Shown here piece by piece: positions 22,340 to 34,080 of a stretch of DNA of 64,000 nt. Numbering within the stretch: the first letter of the stretch is position 1; each line of letters begins with the position of its first letter. Source of the stretch: Vitellaria paradoxa (Eukaryota; Streptophyta; Magnoliopsida; Ericales; Sapotaceae); NCBI GenBank assembly GCA_019916065.1, contig CM034236.1:20601508-20665507 (forward strand), read 5' to 3'. Below the pieces are notes generated by a model. It worked only from the letters and a program-made list of their open reading frames with translations. It searched no databases and was not told the origin of the DNA. The translations under genes were made by a program, and so were the position numbers.

Positions 22340-25308
22340 AGTTCAGGCCTGATTGGACAAATATATATATGTCAAATGGAAGAGGTGCAAGGTTGGTGAG
22401 AGAGAGAGGGGGGAGAGTAGGGGGCTGAGGAGAGAGGGAGAGTTGGGGGTTTTGGGGGCGTGTCAGAGGGGTGAGAGACAGAGAAAGAGGGTTGGGGGAG
22501 TGATGGGACAAGAGAAAGAGGGGCGGGATGGGGGTGAGAGAGAGGAGAGAGGGGGTTTGGGGGAGAGATGACGTGAGAGAGAGAGAGAGAGAGAGAAAAA
22601 AAAAAGAGAGAGGAGGGTTGGGTTTGTTAGGGGTGGGGAAGTTTTTTTTTTAATTGAAAAAAATTTTTTTCATAATTTTTTTTTCTTTTATAAGTAAATT
22701 TAGTTTTTTATTTAAATGGGAAATAAATAAATAATAATTAATTAATAATTAATTTTAAATACATATACTTTTACACTATTAATTTTAACGAATTTAAATT
22801 TGGTATATTTTTAAGAGTTAGAATTAATTTTTTTCTTTCCACGTGTCGATATATTCCACGTGTCGGTATATTTTTAAGAGTTAGGGTTAATTTAAATTTG
22901 GTATATTTCACGTGTCAATAAATAATTAATAATTAATTTTTTAAATACCAGTCAAACTTTTTAAAAAATTAGTTAATATCTGTCAGCTTTTGATGTACTT
23001 AAATTAATAATTATTAGTAATTATTATTTTACTAAATAATTTAAATTTAGCATATTTTTAACCGTTGAATTTATTTAATGGTCAAGATTATTTTTTTCCT
23101 CTCCGCTTTAATTATCTCTTCAGTCACTTTACATAAAAATACAATACTTTTATTTGAAATGTTCTTATAAATGTTTTTGATGGTCATAATTTTTTTCCTC
23201 TCTTATTTTTTTATAAATGCTTTTAAGCTAAATTTTTTATTTGAAATAAATACAATAAATAATTAAAAATAATTAATTTACTATATAATAATTAATAACA
23301 ATTAAAAATAATTAATTTACATATCTATAAAAATAATTAATTTGTATATCTATAAAACTAATTAAATATATACTTTTACACTTATTAATAAACTTTTTAA
23401 ATTGACACGTGACAAAATTTTAGTTAAAAATTTTTCAAATTTTTAGAATTTTGTGAAACTTTTTGGTACAAATATCTGTCAAACTTTTTAAAAAATTTGT
23501 CAAATTTTGATGTACTTAAAGAAAAAATTATTAATAATTACTATTTAACTATATAAATAATTAATAATTAATTTTAAATACATACATCTATTTAAGTTAT
23601 TTGTAGGCCAAGTTATATTTTTGTGCCTTTAGGCACAAGTAACTCTATATTCCAAATTTCACTTAGTTTTTTTATGGGATGGATGTAACATTTGTGTGCG
23701 TGGTAGTTACTAGAGGAGAGAGGGAGTGAGAGTGAGAGTGAGAGGGGGCGGCTGGGGGAGAGAGAGAGAGTAGGGAAAGGGTTAATTAGCTAGTGAGAGA
23801 GACCGCTAACTTTTTTTTTTCTCGAGAGTGTGTGTGGCAGTCATTGGGAGAGAGAGGGAGTAAACGAGAGAGGGGGCAGCTGAGGGAGAGAGGGATAGTG
23901 GGGGCAAGGGTTGGGTAGTGAGAGAGGCCGCTGGTATTCTTTTTTTTTTTTTTTTTTTTTGGTCTTTCCCGAAACAAAAATGGGTGCAGTAAGAGAGAGG
24001 CAGTCTAGCTTTTTCTGGTGCAGTGAGTGAGACAAAAAAGGGATGCCGGTGGAAAATAGTTAAAATTTGATACATAAAAGTAATATGTATTAAAATTAGT
24101 AGGCCAAACAGGGCCAAACCCGATAGATTTTAATTAAAGGAATGTTTAGTTAAAATTTTATTAAAAAAGTAAAAAAAAAAAGTTAAAAATTGAAAATGTT
24201 TAATTAATTTTTGTCCATCAAACAGAAATAAATAAATAAATAAGAATATTTTTTTGATAAGTAAAATAAGAATAATTAATTTTAAATATTTTCACTTTTA
24301 TACTATTTGTATTATCTTTCTACATTAGCGAAAAAAATTCAGGGTGAGTATGTGGTTGGAAAAAAAAAAAAAAAACAATAATAGCATAAAAATTTTAATA
24401 AAAAATAATGTGTTTAAATTTAAAAAATTTAGTAAAAATTGATAATTTTGATAAATCAAACATCCGAAATCTCTTTGAATTTTATAAATAACAATTTATT
24501 ATATTTTATATTATTTTTTATTATTTATTTTTTCATCATATATTTTATACTCTTTCAACTTTCAACCGTAGTCAAATATTTTAAAAAACATATAATAATG
24601 ATTTGAATTAAAATAACTCAAAATTATAAAAATATATATATATTTAAGTCCTCATCACTAATTAAGTAGCAACACGGAATAAACTTCATTAACAGCGTAC
24701 CAACACCATTAGAAAACTGATTTTTTATTTAAAATACATACAAGTTAAAATAATTAATTTATTATATAATAATTAATTTTAAAAAATTTTAATTTGTTAT
24801 ATTTTTAACTGTTAAATTTATTTATTAGTCAGAATTATTTTTTCCTCTCCACTTTAGTTGTTTTTCGATCACTTTATATAAAAAATATATTCTTATTTTT
24901 CTCTCCATTTTCAATTTTTTATATGAATGAATATTAAACAAAGTTAGTTTTAAAAACTAATATTTAAAATTTAATCTTAATGTACTTGAATTAAAAATTA
25001 AAAATAATATTCATTTGATTTATTTTGTTGATTTGATAGTTGTGTACGTGGCGTGGAGAGAGGTAGATATTGAGTGGAATGGCATTTTTTTTCCTGAGAC
25101 AAGAAGGGGGTGCCATGCAAAAAACATTGATACTGTTTTTTATTTATTTAATGATTATAATTATTTATTTTTATTTTTTTCATTTTAGATTGTATCTAAG
25201 TTATATTTACAATTTTTTTATATAAATTTATTTTAATTACAAATTTAAATTTGAGTTCTTTACAAGTCAAATTATAGTTTCGTGCCATTGGCGCGGGCAA
25301 TACCTAGT
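22340..25308 (+). mobile_element. Two tandem Helitron-like non-autonomous copies
   Basis: The right end has a Helitron-type 3' terminus: a short hairpin at 25281-25295 (cgtgcc-att-ggcgcg) then, 8 nt on, CTAGT at 25304-25308. A homologous hairpin (gtgcct-tt-aggcac, 23623-23636), preceded by matching sequence, lies 1.66 kb to the left and is followed by TCTATATT at 23644, a plausible Helitron 5' start. Both units share a GA-rich block (22375-22615; 23706-24005) and a block near 23040-23160 that recurs at 24785-24900. No Rep/helicase is encoded. The left end of the first copy is not defined. The family call rests mainly on the one good terminus. Confidence 0.5.
25281..25308 (+). other. Helitron-type 3' terminus (hairpin plus CTAGT)
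   Basis: Six-pair stem with a 3-nt loop, 8-nt spacer, then CTAG followed by T. Matches the known plant Helitron 3' end layout (hairpin, CTRR, insertion before T). Confidence 0.6.
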
Positions 25309-25515
25309 ATTAAATATTAAGTAAATTAATTTGGTTATTTCAGTTTATTTGATTTTAGAATTTCAAAACCATAACCAAAACTAATAACCGTTATTTTTAC
25401 CAAAAGTAATAGAATTGACTGTTGTTAAATAAATAACCAAATCAAATTTTTTAAATTTAGTTGGTACGTTTCAAAAATCAAAATTTTGCTAAATTACGCT
25501 AAATTTCCCATTGTA

Positions 25516-25651
25516 CCCAACCCGGTTACAAATGAATTTGAACAAAACCCACAAACGTTTTGAACTTACTAATACCCACCCAACCCGGTTACAAATGAAT
25601 TTGATGTAACAAAAGCCACAAACGTTTTGAAGTTACTAATACCCAACAACT
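25516..25651. repeat. 63-bp tandem duplication
   Basis: cccaacccggttacaaatga starts at 25516 and 25579. The second copy has a small insertion (gatgtaacaaaag). Both end with ttactaataccca. Confidence 0.85.
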
Positions 25652-25719
25652 TTGATGAGGAATAAAGCATGCCTTCAAACAACTTTGAACGTTATAATTA
25701 ACTGCCTTTGGACTCCTTT

Positions 25720-26475
25720 AGATCCCATGATGCACAAGAAAATTATGTATCCTGGTGGTTATGTGATATGAACCTGACTTAACTCCACCTCCAAAGTTAG
25801 CTCGTAAGGGGAGGGTTGCCAAACTCATATATATAACTCCAAAGACCACCTTCACTAATCGATGTGGAATCGTATTAGAATAGACCCCTTTAAACTGCAC
25901 GTTCTCATGCAGGGAATCGAATCTATGCGGTGCACTAACCCGACGAGTTTTGGTTTTGATACCAAATGATATAAACCTAGCCTAACTCCATGTCAAAAAC
26001 TAGCTCATAAGGGGAGGGTTGTCAAACCTATATATATAAAACCAAAAACCGCCCTCGCTAACTAATGTGAGATTGCATCAAACTTGACCCCTTTAGACTG
26101 CATGTCCTTGTGCATGGAACTGAACCTGTGGGGCACACAAATCAGACAAGGTTTGGCTCTAATAGCAAATGATATGAACCTAGCCTGACTCCACCTCAAA
26201 AGCTAGCTCGTAAGAGGAAGGTTGCCAAATCATATATATATAACACCAAAGATTGTCGTCGTTAACTGATGTGGGATTGCATCAAACCCGACTCCTTCAA
26301 ACTACACATCCTCATGTAGGGAACTGAACTTGTAGGGCACACCGAGTAGACGAGCTTAGGCTCTGATACCGAATGATATGTGAACCTAGCATAACTTCAC
26401 CTCAAAAGCTAGCTCGCAAGGGAAGGGTTGTCAAACCCATATATATAAAACCAAAGACCACCCTCGCTACAAATA
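25720..26475. repeat. Tandem array, 203-bp unit, 3 full and 1 partial copies (TRIM-like sequence)
   Basis: The tgatat(g/a) landmark occurs at 25764, 25967, 26170 and 26374, giving periods of 203, 203 and 204 bp. Each unit has ctagctcgtaagg, gagggttg, a tatatata run and gatgtgg(g)at. At the junctions a ctctgatacc-like motif appears; its complement resembles the initiator-Met tRNA primer site of LTR elements. That is typical of the small TRIM retrotransposons, so the array is probably a tandemly repeated TRIM remnant read on the minus strand. Class is inferred; the repeat itself is plain. Confidence 0.75.
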
Positions 26476-26659
26476 GAACTCACAACAAACACTACTTGGA
26501 GAACAAGAACGCTCGGTCACTAGAGGCGGTCAGCTAAATCCTTGAGGCAATCGTCTAATGAATAAAAATAGAGTATCCGTAGGGTATGGTATATAGAGTA
26601 TCCGAACCAATACCTGCCCCATCCCCGTACCCTATTACTCGATGCTAAACCCATTGGAA

Positions 26660-27816
26660 AATAAAAGAAATATATCTATGACTGTAAGCCTGTATGTCTC
26701 AGTGACTATTCAAACTCCTTCAACCTTATGACCATTTAGATTCACAAAATCATTTAGCCTTGTGAAATGCTAAAATATTCAATACAATTCAATGGCTCCT
26801 CTTCTCTCTTCAACACATTCAAAATTCCAATGTACAAACAAAAACCCCTATTCAATCTTTGGTCCAATCCAGTGATCTGGTCCTCGAGGACCTCAACATC
26901 TCTCTCTCTCTCTAATTTCTTCTCCAATGTCTGTTTGTCAACATTGTAAGCCACACAGATTACCTTCATTTCATCTACTTTGACACAATGCAGCCCCTGT
27001 TGTATTTTCCTTTGGTTAGGTATGATTTCCTAATCCCTCTCTATCTCCTTTAGGTCCTAATTTGTATTTTTAGGGCTTTTTTTTAATGAAGCTGCAAGGT
27101 TCAAAACTAAAAGTTAATATAATCTTATTTGTGATTTACACTTACATATCATAGATTCCACTGGCCGATGGTTACTTGATTTTAATATTTTTTTAAGGTT
27201 TTATATTTTTGTATATCATTGCTTGAACACAAACACATACATAGATGTGTATAAATCACACCGAGCAACATAAGGAGTTGGAATGTTCTTAATATGATAG
27301 TTTAGAAATGTCACATGTTTGGTGCTCCAGCACATTGTGGTTTTCCACTTGACTGGGTCTGAGCATAGCAATAAATCAGTTAATTCAAGTCTAAAGTGAT
27401 TAGATCAACACATTTGTTGCAATGAAAGTTTGCAATTTTAAGATGGCTAATGTCCATATTTTGGTATGTTATTGAATCAGAAGCTGGTACAAAGGACAAT
27501 AAAGTTCTCTGTCATATATTGGGCTTGAAATCCATCAAGGCCATATTTTCACATTATCAACAATAGATGATAACAGTCTCGTAAAATTACTCTATATTTA
27601 TTTTATGCAAGTGGGTGGAGGCTTTTCGACATATTGGTGACAGTTTACATCTAACAATTGTCTGGAAATAATTGAATTTATTGCGACTGTAGTAGTACTT
27701 TTTTTTAGTCGTTTTGATCTATTAGTTGGTCAAAAAATTACAAAGTTTGTCCGTTTTTAATTTATAATTTTGTTTTCTCATTTTCTAGTTTATGATGGTC
27801 GCCCGGCAACCTCAAA
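26660..27816. other. 5' non-coding part of the hAT element, no gene supported
   Basis: The opposing open frames at 26754-26969 (-) and 26767-26949 (+) do not resemble a known protein. The rest is ordinary AT-rich sequence. A (ct)n run lies at 26900-26913. Confidence 0.45.
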
Positions 27817-27884
27817 CAGTTGAAATTTCAAACAAATTATAAGAGAAAATAAACAGTTGAAATTTCAAACAAATTATAAAAGGA
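27817..27884 (+). repeat. 34-bp tandem duplication before the hAT coding region
   Basis: aacagttgaaatttcaaaca followed by aattataa occurs twice in direct succession with a 34-bp period, just before the first transposase ORF. Confidence 0.85.
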
Positions 27885-30123
27885 AATGGAACCCACTTTA
27901 TCAATTCCTAGCAATCAATCAGATGCCTACTCTCAAACATTTAGGGGGTAATAGTGTTGATGATAGTTTAATTGATGAGAAGGAAACTACCATAGGAAAA
28001 AGAAAACATAGTGTTTTGTGGGAGCATTTTCAAACGGAAACAATTAATGGAGAAGAGAAAGCAGCTTGCATTAATTGTCACAAAAAGCTTGGAAGATCAT
28101 CAAAAAATGGGACTATACACTTGCTTGAAAACATAAAAAGCTGATAGAAAATAGGGATTGTAGGTTTGAAGCAACAAGTTTAACAACAATGACCCAAAAA
28201 AAAAAAAGTCAAATGATGGGACTACTCAAATTGGTGCTTATTCATTTGATCAAGGAGTTGCCAGAAGGGAATTAGCAAAAATGATTAAAATGCACAAATA
28301 TTCTCTTTCAATATTGGATCATATTGGCTTTAGGAGGTATTCAAGTGCTCTTCAACCATTATTTAAGATGGTTTCTGGACATATAATTAAAAATGACATT
28401 ATAAAGATTTATGAATCTAAGAAAGAAACTATCATGAAGTTGATAAAAGAAAATAAAGGAAGAATTGCAATTACAAGTGACATGTGGACTGTAAGCAATC
28501 AAAAAAGGGGGATATATGGCAATTATAGCTCACTTCATCAACGAATCTTGGTCATTGCAAAAATGCATACTAAGGTATTATTTTAATTTCTTTTTCTATC
28601 TTTTTTTTTTTTTTTGAGTTGGCAAATAAAAAAGGGCCAAACTCATGATTTTTTTTCTTATGATTTTTAACTTCTATTTACGTAATTTATTTGTTTATTG
28701 ATTTTAGGTTTGTTTATGTGCCATGCCTCCACACAAAAGTTCTTTGTGATTACATTATTGAGTGCCTATTGGACTGAAATATATATAAGAACATTCCCAT
28801 TCTTTTGGAAAAATTAGACCCTACTTCTTTTATCTTGTCAGGCACTATGCTACACATGAGATGTTGTGCACATATTTTAAACTTAATTGTGAAAGATGGG
28901 TAACCAATAATAAAAGAAAGTGTCAAAAAAATTTGTGATAGTGTTACATATTGGATAATGACACCAAAAAGATATGAAAAATTTGAAGAAACCACTCGTC
29001 GGTTGCAAATTGGGAGTTCTAAGAAGTTGGAACTTGATTGTCCAAATAAATGGAACTTTACCTTTGAAATGCGTGAAGTTGCTTTGATTTATAAAGAAGT
29101 TTTTGGTCAACTAAAATCTCGTGAGGCTCAATATAAGATAGTGTTAAGCAAGAGAGATTGGGAGTTTGCAAAAAAATGTTTAAGAGGTTGAAATTGATTC
29201 ATAATGTGACAAAGTTATTTTTGGGTATGAAATACCCTATTGCCAATCGTTTTTTTTTTTTTTTTTTTCCAAAGATTTGTCAAACTAGATTGGCATTGAG
29301 ACAATGGTTAGGAGAAAACAATTTTATGATTAAAACCATGGTGTCCAAAATGATAGAAAAGTTTGAGAAGTATTGGACAGTTATTTATGGTATTATGGGA
29401 GTTGCTAAAGTGCTTGATCTGCAATACAAGATTATGTTGATTGAATTTTATTATCCAAAACTTTTAGATGATGGATTAGTGATGAAGTTGATAGAATTAA
29501 AAAAATTTGTAATGATTTAGTTGTGGAGTATCAAGTAAGAATGGATTCAATTGCTAAACAAAATGAAGCTAGTGGAAATTCATCCTCAAATCCTAAAGGT
29601 GAAGACTCACTTTTTAAACTTGATTTATTTGTTAATGAAAAAAAGTCAACAATTGCTAGAGTTAAATTAGAGTTGGATGACTACTTGTGGGATGAGCTTT
29701 TATCGCGATCTTCGGATTTTGATATATTAAATTGGTGGAGGACAAATAGAATCAAATATCCTACTTCGCGAACTATTGCCAGAGATATCTTCGCTATTCC
29801 TATATCCACTGTTGCATCAGAGTCTGCATCTAGTGTGGGTGGAAGATTGATTAGCCCGCATCATAGTAGGCTTCGTTGGAAAACTATGGAAGCTTTAATG
29901 TGTGCCCAAAGTTGGTTATGGGCTGCCGATATCAAAGGTAACAAAAAAAATAGCAATACATGTATCTTAATTAGTATTCTTATCTACTGAAAATGACAAA
30001 TAATTGTGTGTTTTGTTTGCATTTTTAGGTGGTGAAAAAGAAGAATCAATTACTTTCAATACCTTATTTGATGATCTTGACATGGATTGTTCAAATGAAA
30101 GCTCAGTAGGAATGTTACTATAA
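27857..30123 (+). pseudogene. BED zinc finger / hAT transposase pseudogene
   Basis: The frame from 27857 carries a BED finger (SVLWEHFQTE, CINCHKKLGRSSKNGTIHL; to 28143). The frame from 28281 has hAT sequence (YSLSILDHIGFRRY, GRIAITSDMWTVSNQKRGI). A broken part follows with MLHMRCCAHILNLIV (about 28848-28893), another hAT signature. ORF 29523-29990 carries the C-terminal dimerisation domain (FDILNWWRTNRIKYPTSRTI, ARDIFAIPISTVASES). A last intron (29938-30028, GT-AG) leads to an exon ending TAA at 30121-30123. A T run of about 20 near 29250-29269 sits inside the coding region. Several frameshifts and stops make it non-functional. Similar host genes (DAYSLEEPER type) exist, but this copy is too broken. 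Confidence 0.87.
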
Positions 30124-30880
30124 TATTTGATGATATCAAAGTTTTAAATTATAGAAATGTAATCTTCTTTTCTTTGTTTACATACAGCTTGATCAATGCT
30201 TTTCATAGGTGGTATTTTGTAGAAGGAAGAATGTTAAAGTTTATTGATGCATGGTTATGTTGGTTGCTGTCTTTTGTTGTTCAGTTTCTTGTGGGGTTCC
30301 TTTTATTTGCTATCTGTGCAATAATTAAAGCCTAAAGTTGGTGTCTTATGGTTCGTGTTTTGTTGGTTACTTGCTGGTTTGTGATTTGGAGCCCAGTGAA
30401 TTGATGCTCACTACACTATAATTGCTTGAATTTGTCTTATTGTTTTTCCCCCATGCGGACTTGATTTGGATGCAACTTGAATTTGGTTGATGAAGAATTA
30501 ATGCTTGTTGTCTTATTATGAGTAGAGTATTCAACTGCATGAAGTGGCTACGTTACTTCATTAATTGTTGGATTTCGTAGCTGTGATTGCAATTTTGGCT
30601 GTAGATGTCTCCCAACCATCAAAAAGTTGTGTAATTTTTTTAGTTTTGTCTACTGTGTCTGGATAACATCGTGGAATTGCCAGAACTGATAGCTTCGGTG
30701 TAGTTCTTGTTGTTTGGTTTCAAGGATTAATTTTTTACTTTTCTCTTATTGTTAACTTTTGATCTGTATAAAATCTCAAATATTGGTTTGCAAATGGGTG
30801 GCTTGTTTATAATACGTAATTTCATTTAGTTATCAAAAAGAAAAAATAACTAATGCTCTCAAAATATATTGATGATATAA
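30124..30880 (+). other. 3' non-coding part of the hAT element
   Basis: T-rich on the + strand, no ORF of interest. It probably includes the 3' UTR of the transposase. Confidence 0.45.
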
Positions 30881-31186
30881 TGTAGCAATGGCAACCCCAT
30901 GACCCCCTACGAATAGTCCAACACAAAATATCCACGGGAAAAAATATCACAAAAATATTAATTAATTTCTATAAGTTTTGAGTTTTTATATATAATAATA
31001 ATTAAATTTCTATAGGTACCCGATTAATCGATGGGTATCCGATTATCCAGTGGGTTAGAGGATGGTAGCCGATTAAAAATATCCATTCGATACCCGTCTT
31101 GTGTGGGTATTTATTTTACCCGACGGTTTCGGGGATGATAGAGGCAATACCCGACCTCGATCCGAATCGTTGCCATCCTTGCTCCT

Positions 31187-32212
31187 ACTTGAGAAGTTCT
31201 AAGTTTCAATTTTCAACTATAAACTATTCAGGGCCATTTCAATTGATCCAAAACTTAGATTCTCGTGCAATTCATTTTTACAAGTCTTAAATAACTAGAA
31301 CTCACTACACGTCAAGTTTCATTAAGATTGGAGGTCGTATGCTTGATTTGAGCAATTGACTACTACTTGGGAAGTCTAAGTTTGAAGTTTCAACTATAAA
31401 TTTTCCAAGGCCATTCCGAGCGATCCGATGCTCGGATTCCCACACGGTTCATTTTTATAAGTCTTAAATGCCTAAAAATCACTACACGTCAAGTTCCGTT
31501 GAGATCAAAAGCCATATGCTCAGTTTGAGCTGATGACACCCACTTGGAAAGTTTTAAGTTTCAACTAAAAACTTCCTGGGGCCATTCTGAGCAATCCAAC
31601 ACTTAGATTCATGTGCGGTTCATTCCTATAAGTCCTAAATGCCTAAAACTCGCTACACTTCATGTTCTGATGAGATTGGAGGACATATGCTCGGTTTGAG
31701 CAGTTGACTCCTACTTGGTAAGTTCTAAGTTTTCAAGTTTCAACTATAAACAACCCGGGGCCATTCTAAGCAATCCAAATCTCAGATTCCTATACGATTC
31801 ATTTTTGCAAGTCCTAAATGCCTAGAAATTGCTACACGACAAGTTCTCTTGAGATCGGAGGCCATATACTCAGTTTGAGCAGTTGACTCATACATGGGGC
31901 GTTCTAAGTTTTAAGTTTCAACTGTTAACAACCCAGGGCCATTTCGAGCGATCTGAAGCATGAATTCCCACGCAGTTTATTCTTACAAGTCCTAAATGCC
32001 TAAAACCCACTACATGTCATGTTCCAATGAGATCAAATGCCATATACTCTATTTGAGCAATTGACTACTACTTGGGAAGATCTAAGTTTGAAGATTCAAC
32101 TATAAATTCTTGGGGCCATTCTAAGCGATTCGACACTCTAATTCCTACGCGGTTCATTTTTGTAAATCCTCAATGCATAGAAGTTACTGCACGTCAAGTT
32201 TTGTTGAGAATT
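31187..32212. repeat. Satellite-like tandem array, about 177-bp unit, 5.8 copies
   Basis: The landmark act(t)gg.aag(t)tctaagttt lies at 31187, 31365, 31542, 31713, 31892 and 32070: periods 178, 177, 171, 179 and 178 bp. Each unit holds ggccattc, (g)gttcatttttacaagtcct, aatgcctaaaa, cactacacgtcaagtt and gctcagtttgagcagttgac. Units differ at perhaps 15-20% of positions by eye. The array begins at the hAT right end and stops where the CACTA copy 2 transposase remnant starts. Unit size is in the range of plant centromeric and subtelomeric satellites; a chromosomal role is not shown. Confidence 0.9.
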
Positions 32213-32920
32213 CCAAAAAACCTCAATGAATCTTTGTTGGCACCTAATCGAGGATTACTCTCACCTGCTTCATCAGCCTCAATACTAGGTTCTGCGAAGG
32301 GCATCCAGCAATGATCTCCTGTATTATTTCCATCATCTTATCCCCAGGGATAACATCTTAATATAATACTACTCTTTCTTCACATCACTACAACGAAACA
32401 TAGGCCTCCCCATGCTTTATCCAATTCTTATAAGTCTTTAAGAACCCATGCCTTAGCAAATGTTCCCTAACCACTTCTCTTGTGAAATGATATCAATTAA
32501 TACACTTTCTACATGGGTAATTGATCAATTGTTGATCTAACATATGAGGATACATAATAAACTCTTCAATCCCTTGTACATATCGAGATGACGATCTACC
32601 CCACAAGCTAATTCAGGTATTGTCCATCCCCTAAAGCACGACATCGTCAAACATACTAAACTGGTAGACGAAATGTGTTTTAGTAATTTACCAGTGAAAC
32701 TTACATGTATGTTTGTTTAAAAAAATTTTAAAGCTTCTCACTAAAGTGTGGTTAGTCCTATCTTATTCGAGAATGCACAATCCAACTTTTACTCAACACC
32801 TCTTGGGAAGTTCTATTATCTGACGAAATTTTTGCAGTATCTCTGCGTAATTCTCTAAGTGCATGACACAAAAACGGTATTTCCCGCATTTATGTATATA
32901 CCCAGAGAATTTGATACTAA
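32213..32920 (-). pseudogene. CACTA transposase N-terminal remnant (copy 2)
   Basis: Closely parallels 9690-10390 of copy 1: the same landmarks occur in the same order (tttgttggcacc, atttccatcatctta, tttctacatgggtaattgat, cccttgtacatatcgaga). On the minus strand it covers the transposase-associated domain region. No long ORF survives. The rest of TNP2 is missing on the left, where the satellite array begins. Confidence 0.75.
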
Positions 32921-32929
32921 TTTAATTTT

Positions 32930-34075
32930 GAATTAATTTTAACTCTTATTGAATTTTGACTCTAATCGAATTTTATCCTGGATTAAATTTAATCCTAATT
33001 TAATTTTGAATTAAGTTTATTAAATTTTATCCATAATTACATTTAACCACTACTTTAATTTTGAATTAATTTAACCTTAATGAATTTTTAAATATAAATT
33101 ATAAAAATATTTTGTATAGATTAATATTTCAATTGTAATTAATTTGAATAGTTAATTATTATTTGTAAAAGATTATTTTATTTTTATAAAATATTTTAAT
33201 CAAATTAATCATTTTAATAAGAAATTATTATTTTTTTAAAATAATTTTAGTTTTAGAAAATAAATAATTTTACTCATAAATTAATATTTTAATAGTATTA
33301 GTTTGATAAAATAATTATTTTGATTAAATATTTTAATAACTATTTCAATTTAGTTTTATTAAGTAAATTATTATTTTACAAATTTCATAAGGATAATTTG
33401 ACTAGGGTTTAACATACATGTGTTTTCTTTATTAGAATTAATTTTTATTCTTCATATTTCTTTTTCCTCTTTTATTTATTTCTTAATGAAATGAATGTTG
33501 AATTATGTGCAATGATTTATTTTTTTAAAATTGATTACTATTAAATGGTTAGGTTAATTTAATTAAGTTAAAATTATTTTTAATAAATAACAGTTACATA
33601 TTAAATAATTTATTTTGTTGAAATATTTTATTAAATTAATTTTTTATAAGCGACAGTTTATTATTCAATTACATTTGTTTACTAATATACTTCATTCAAA
33701 TTAATTATTATTAAAAATATTTATAATACTAATTCAATAAAATCCTAATTAGCTATTTCTTTTATTCAAAATAATGGATAAACTAATGTATTCATCACTT
33801 AAACTAACTAATTGGGTGGTAATTGCATTGGGCATTTTTATCCAATTGCTATATGACAATGATGACATTATTAATAATATTAATTATTTAATTCATTGTA
33901 AACATAATTTGCTTAATTTAATTAACTAAAATTTCAACTTGACATACCAAAATTGTATTGAAATGGGCAAAATTCACACAACAAAACTAGTAATTTCAAA
34001 ATAGAACCAATGATTTAGGTTACAAACTAAATTTAAGAATAAAAAAATTCTCAACATGTATAATTGCATGCACAC
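32930..34075. other. AT-rich non-coding part of CACTA copy 2
   Basis: Imperfect repeats of ttaattttgaattaa and taaccc-type as in copy 1 (11200-11660), then very AT-rich sequence. No gene. Confidence 0.55.
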
Positions 34076-34080
34076 ACAAA

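Larger units (their letters stand above)
26570..31184 (+). mobile_element. hAT element with degenerate transposase
   Basis: A BED/hAT transposase pseudogene (27857-30123) lies between two regions rich in gggta(t/c)ccga-type subterminal repeats (about 26572-26650 and 31015-31180). The right end reads gttgccatccttg, the complement of the cAAGGATGGCAAC termini common in plant hAT elements. A related agcaatggcaacccc at 30885 could instead make 30885-31184 a separate 300-bp derivative. No left TIR or 8-bp TSD is recognisable, so the left boundary is approximate. Confidence 0.6.

Noticed and set aside
22353..22571. Open frame in the GA-rich block
   Set aside because: Codes only for Gly/Arg/Glu strings from gagaga runs; the same holds for the opposing frames at 23786-24117 and 35504-35855.
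26754..26969. 71-codon minus-strand frame with a charged, coiled-coil-like stretch
   Set aside because: Considered as a host exon captured by the hAT element, but there are no splice context, homology or neighbours to support it.
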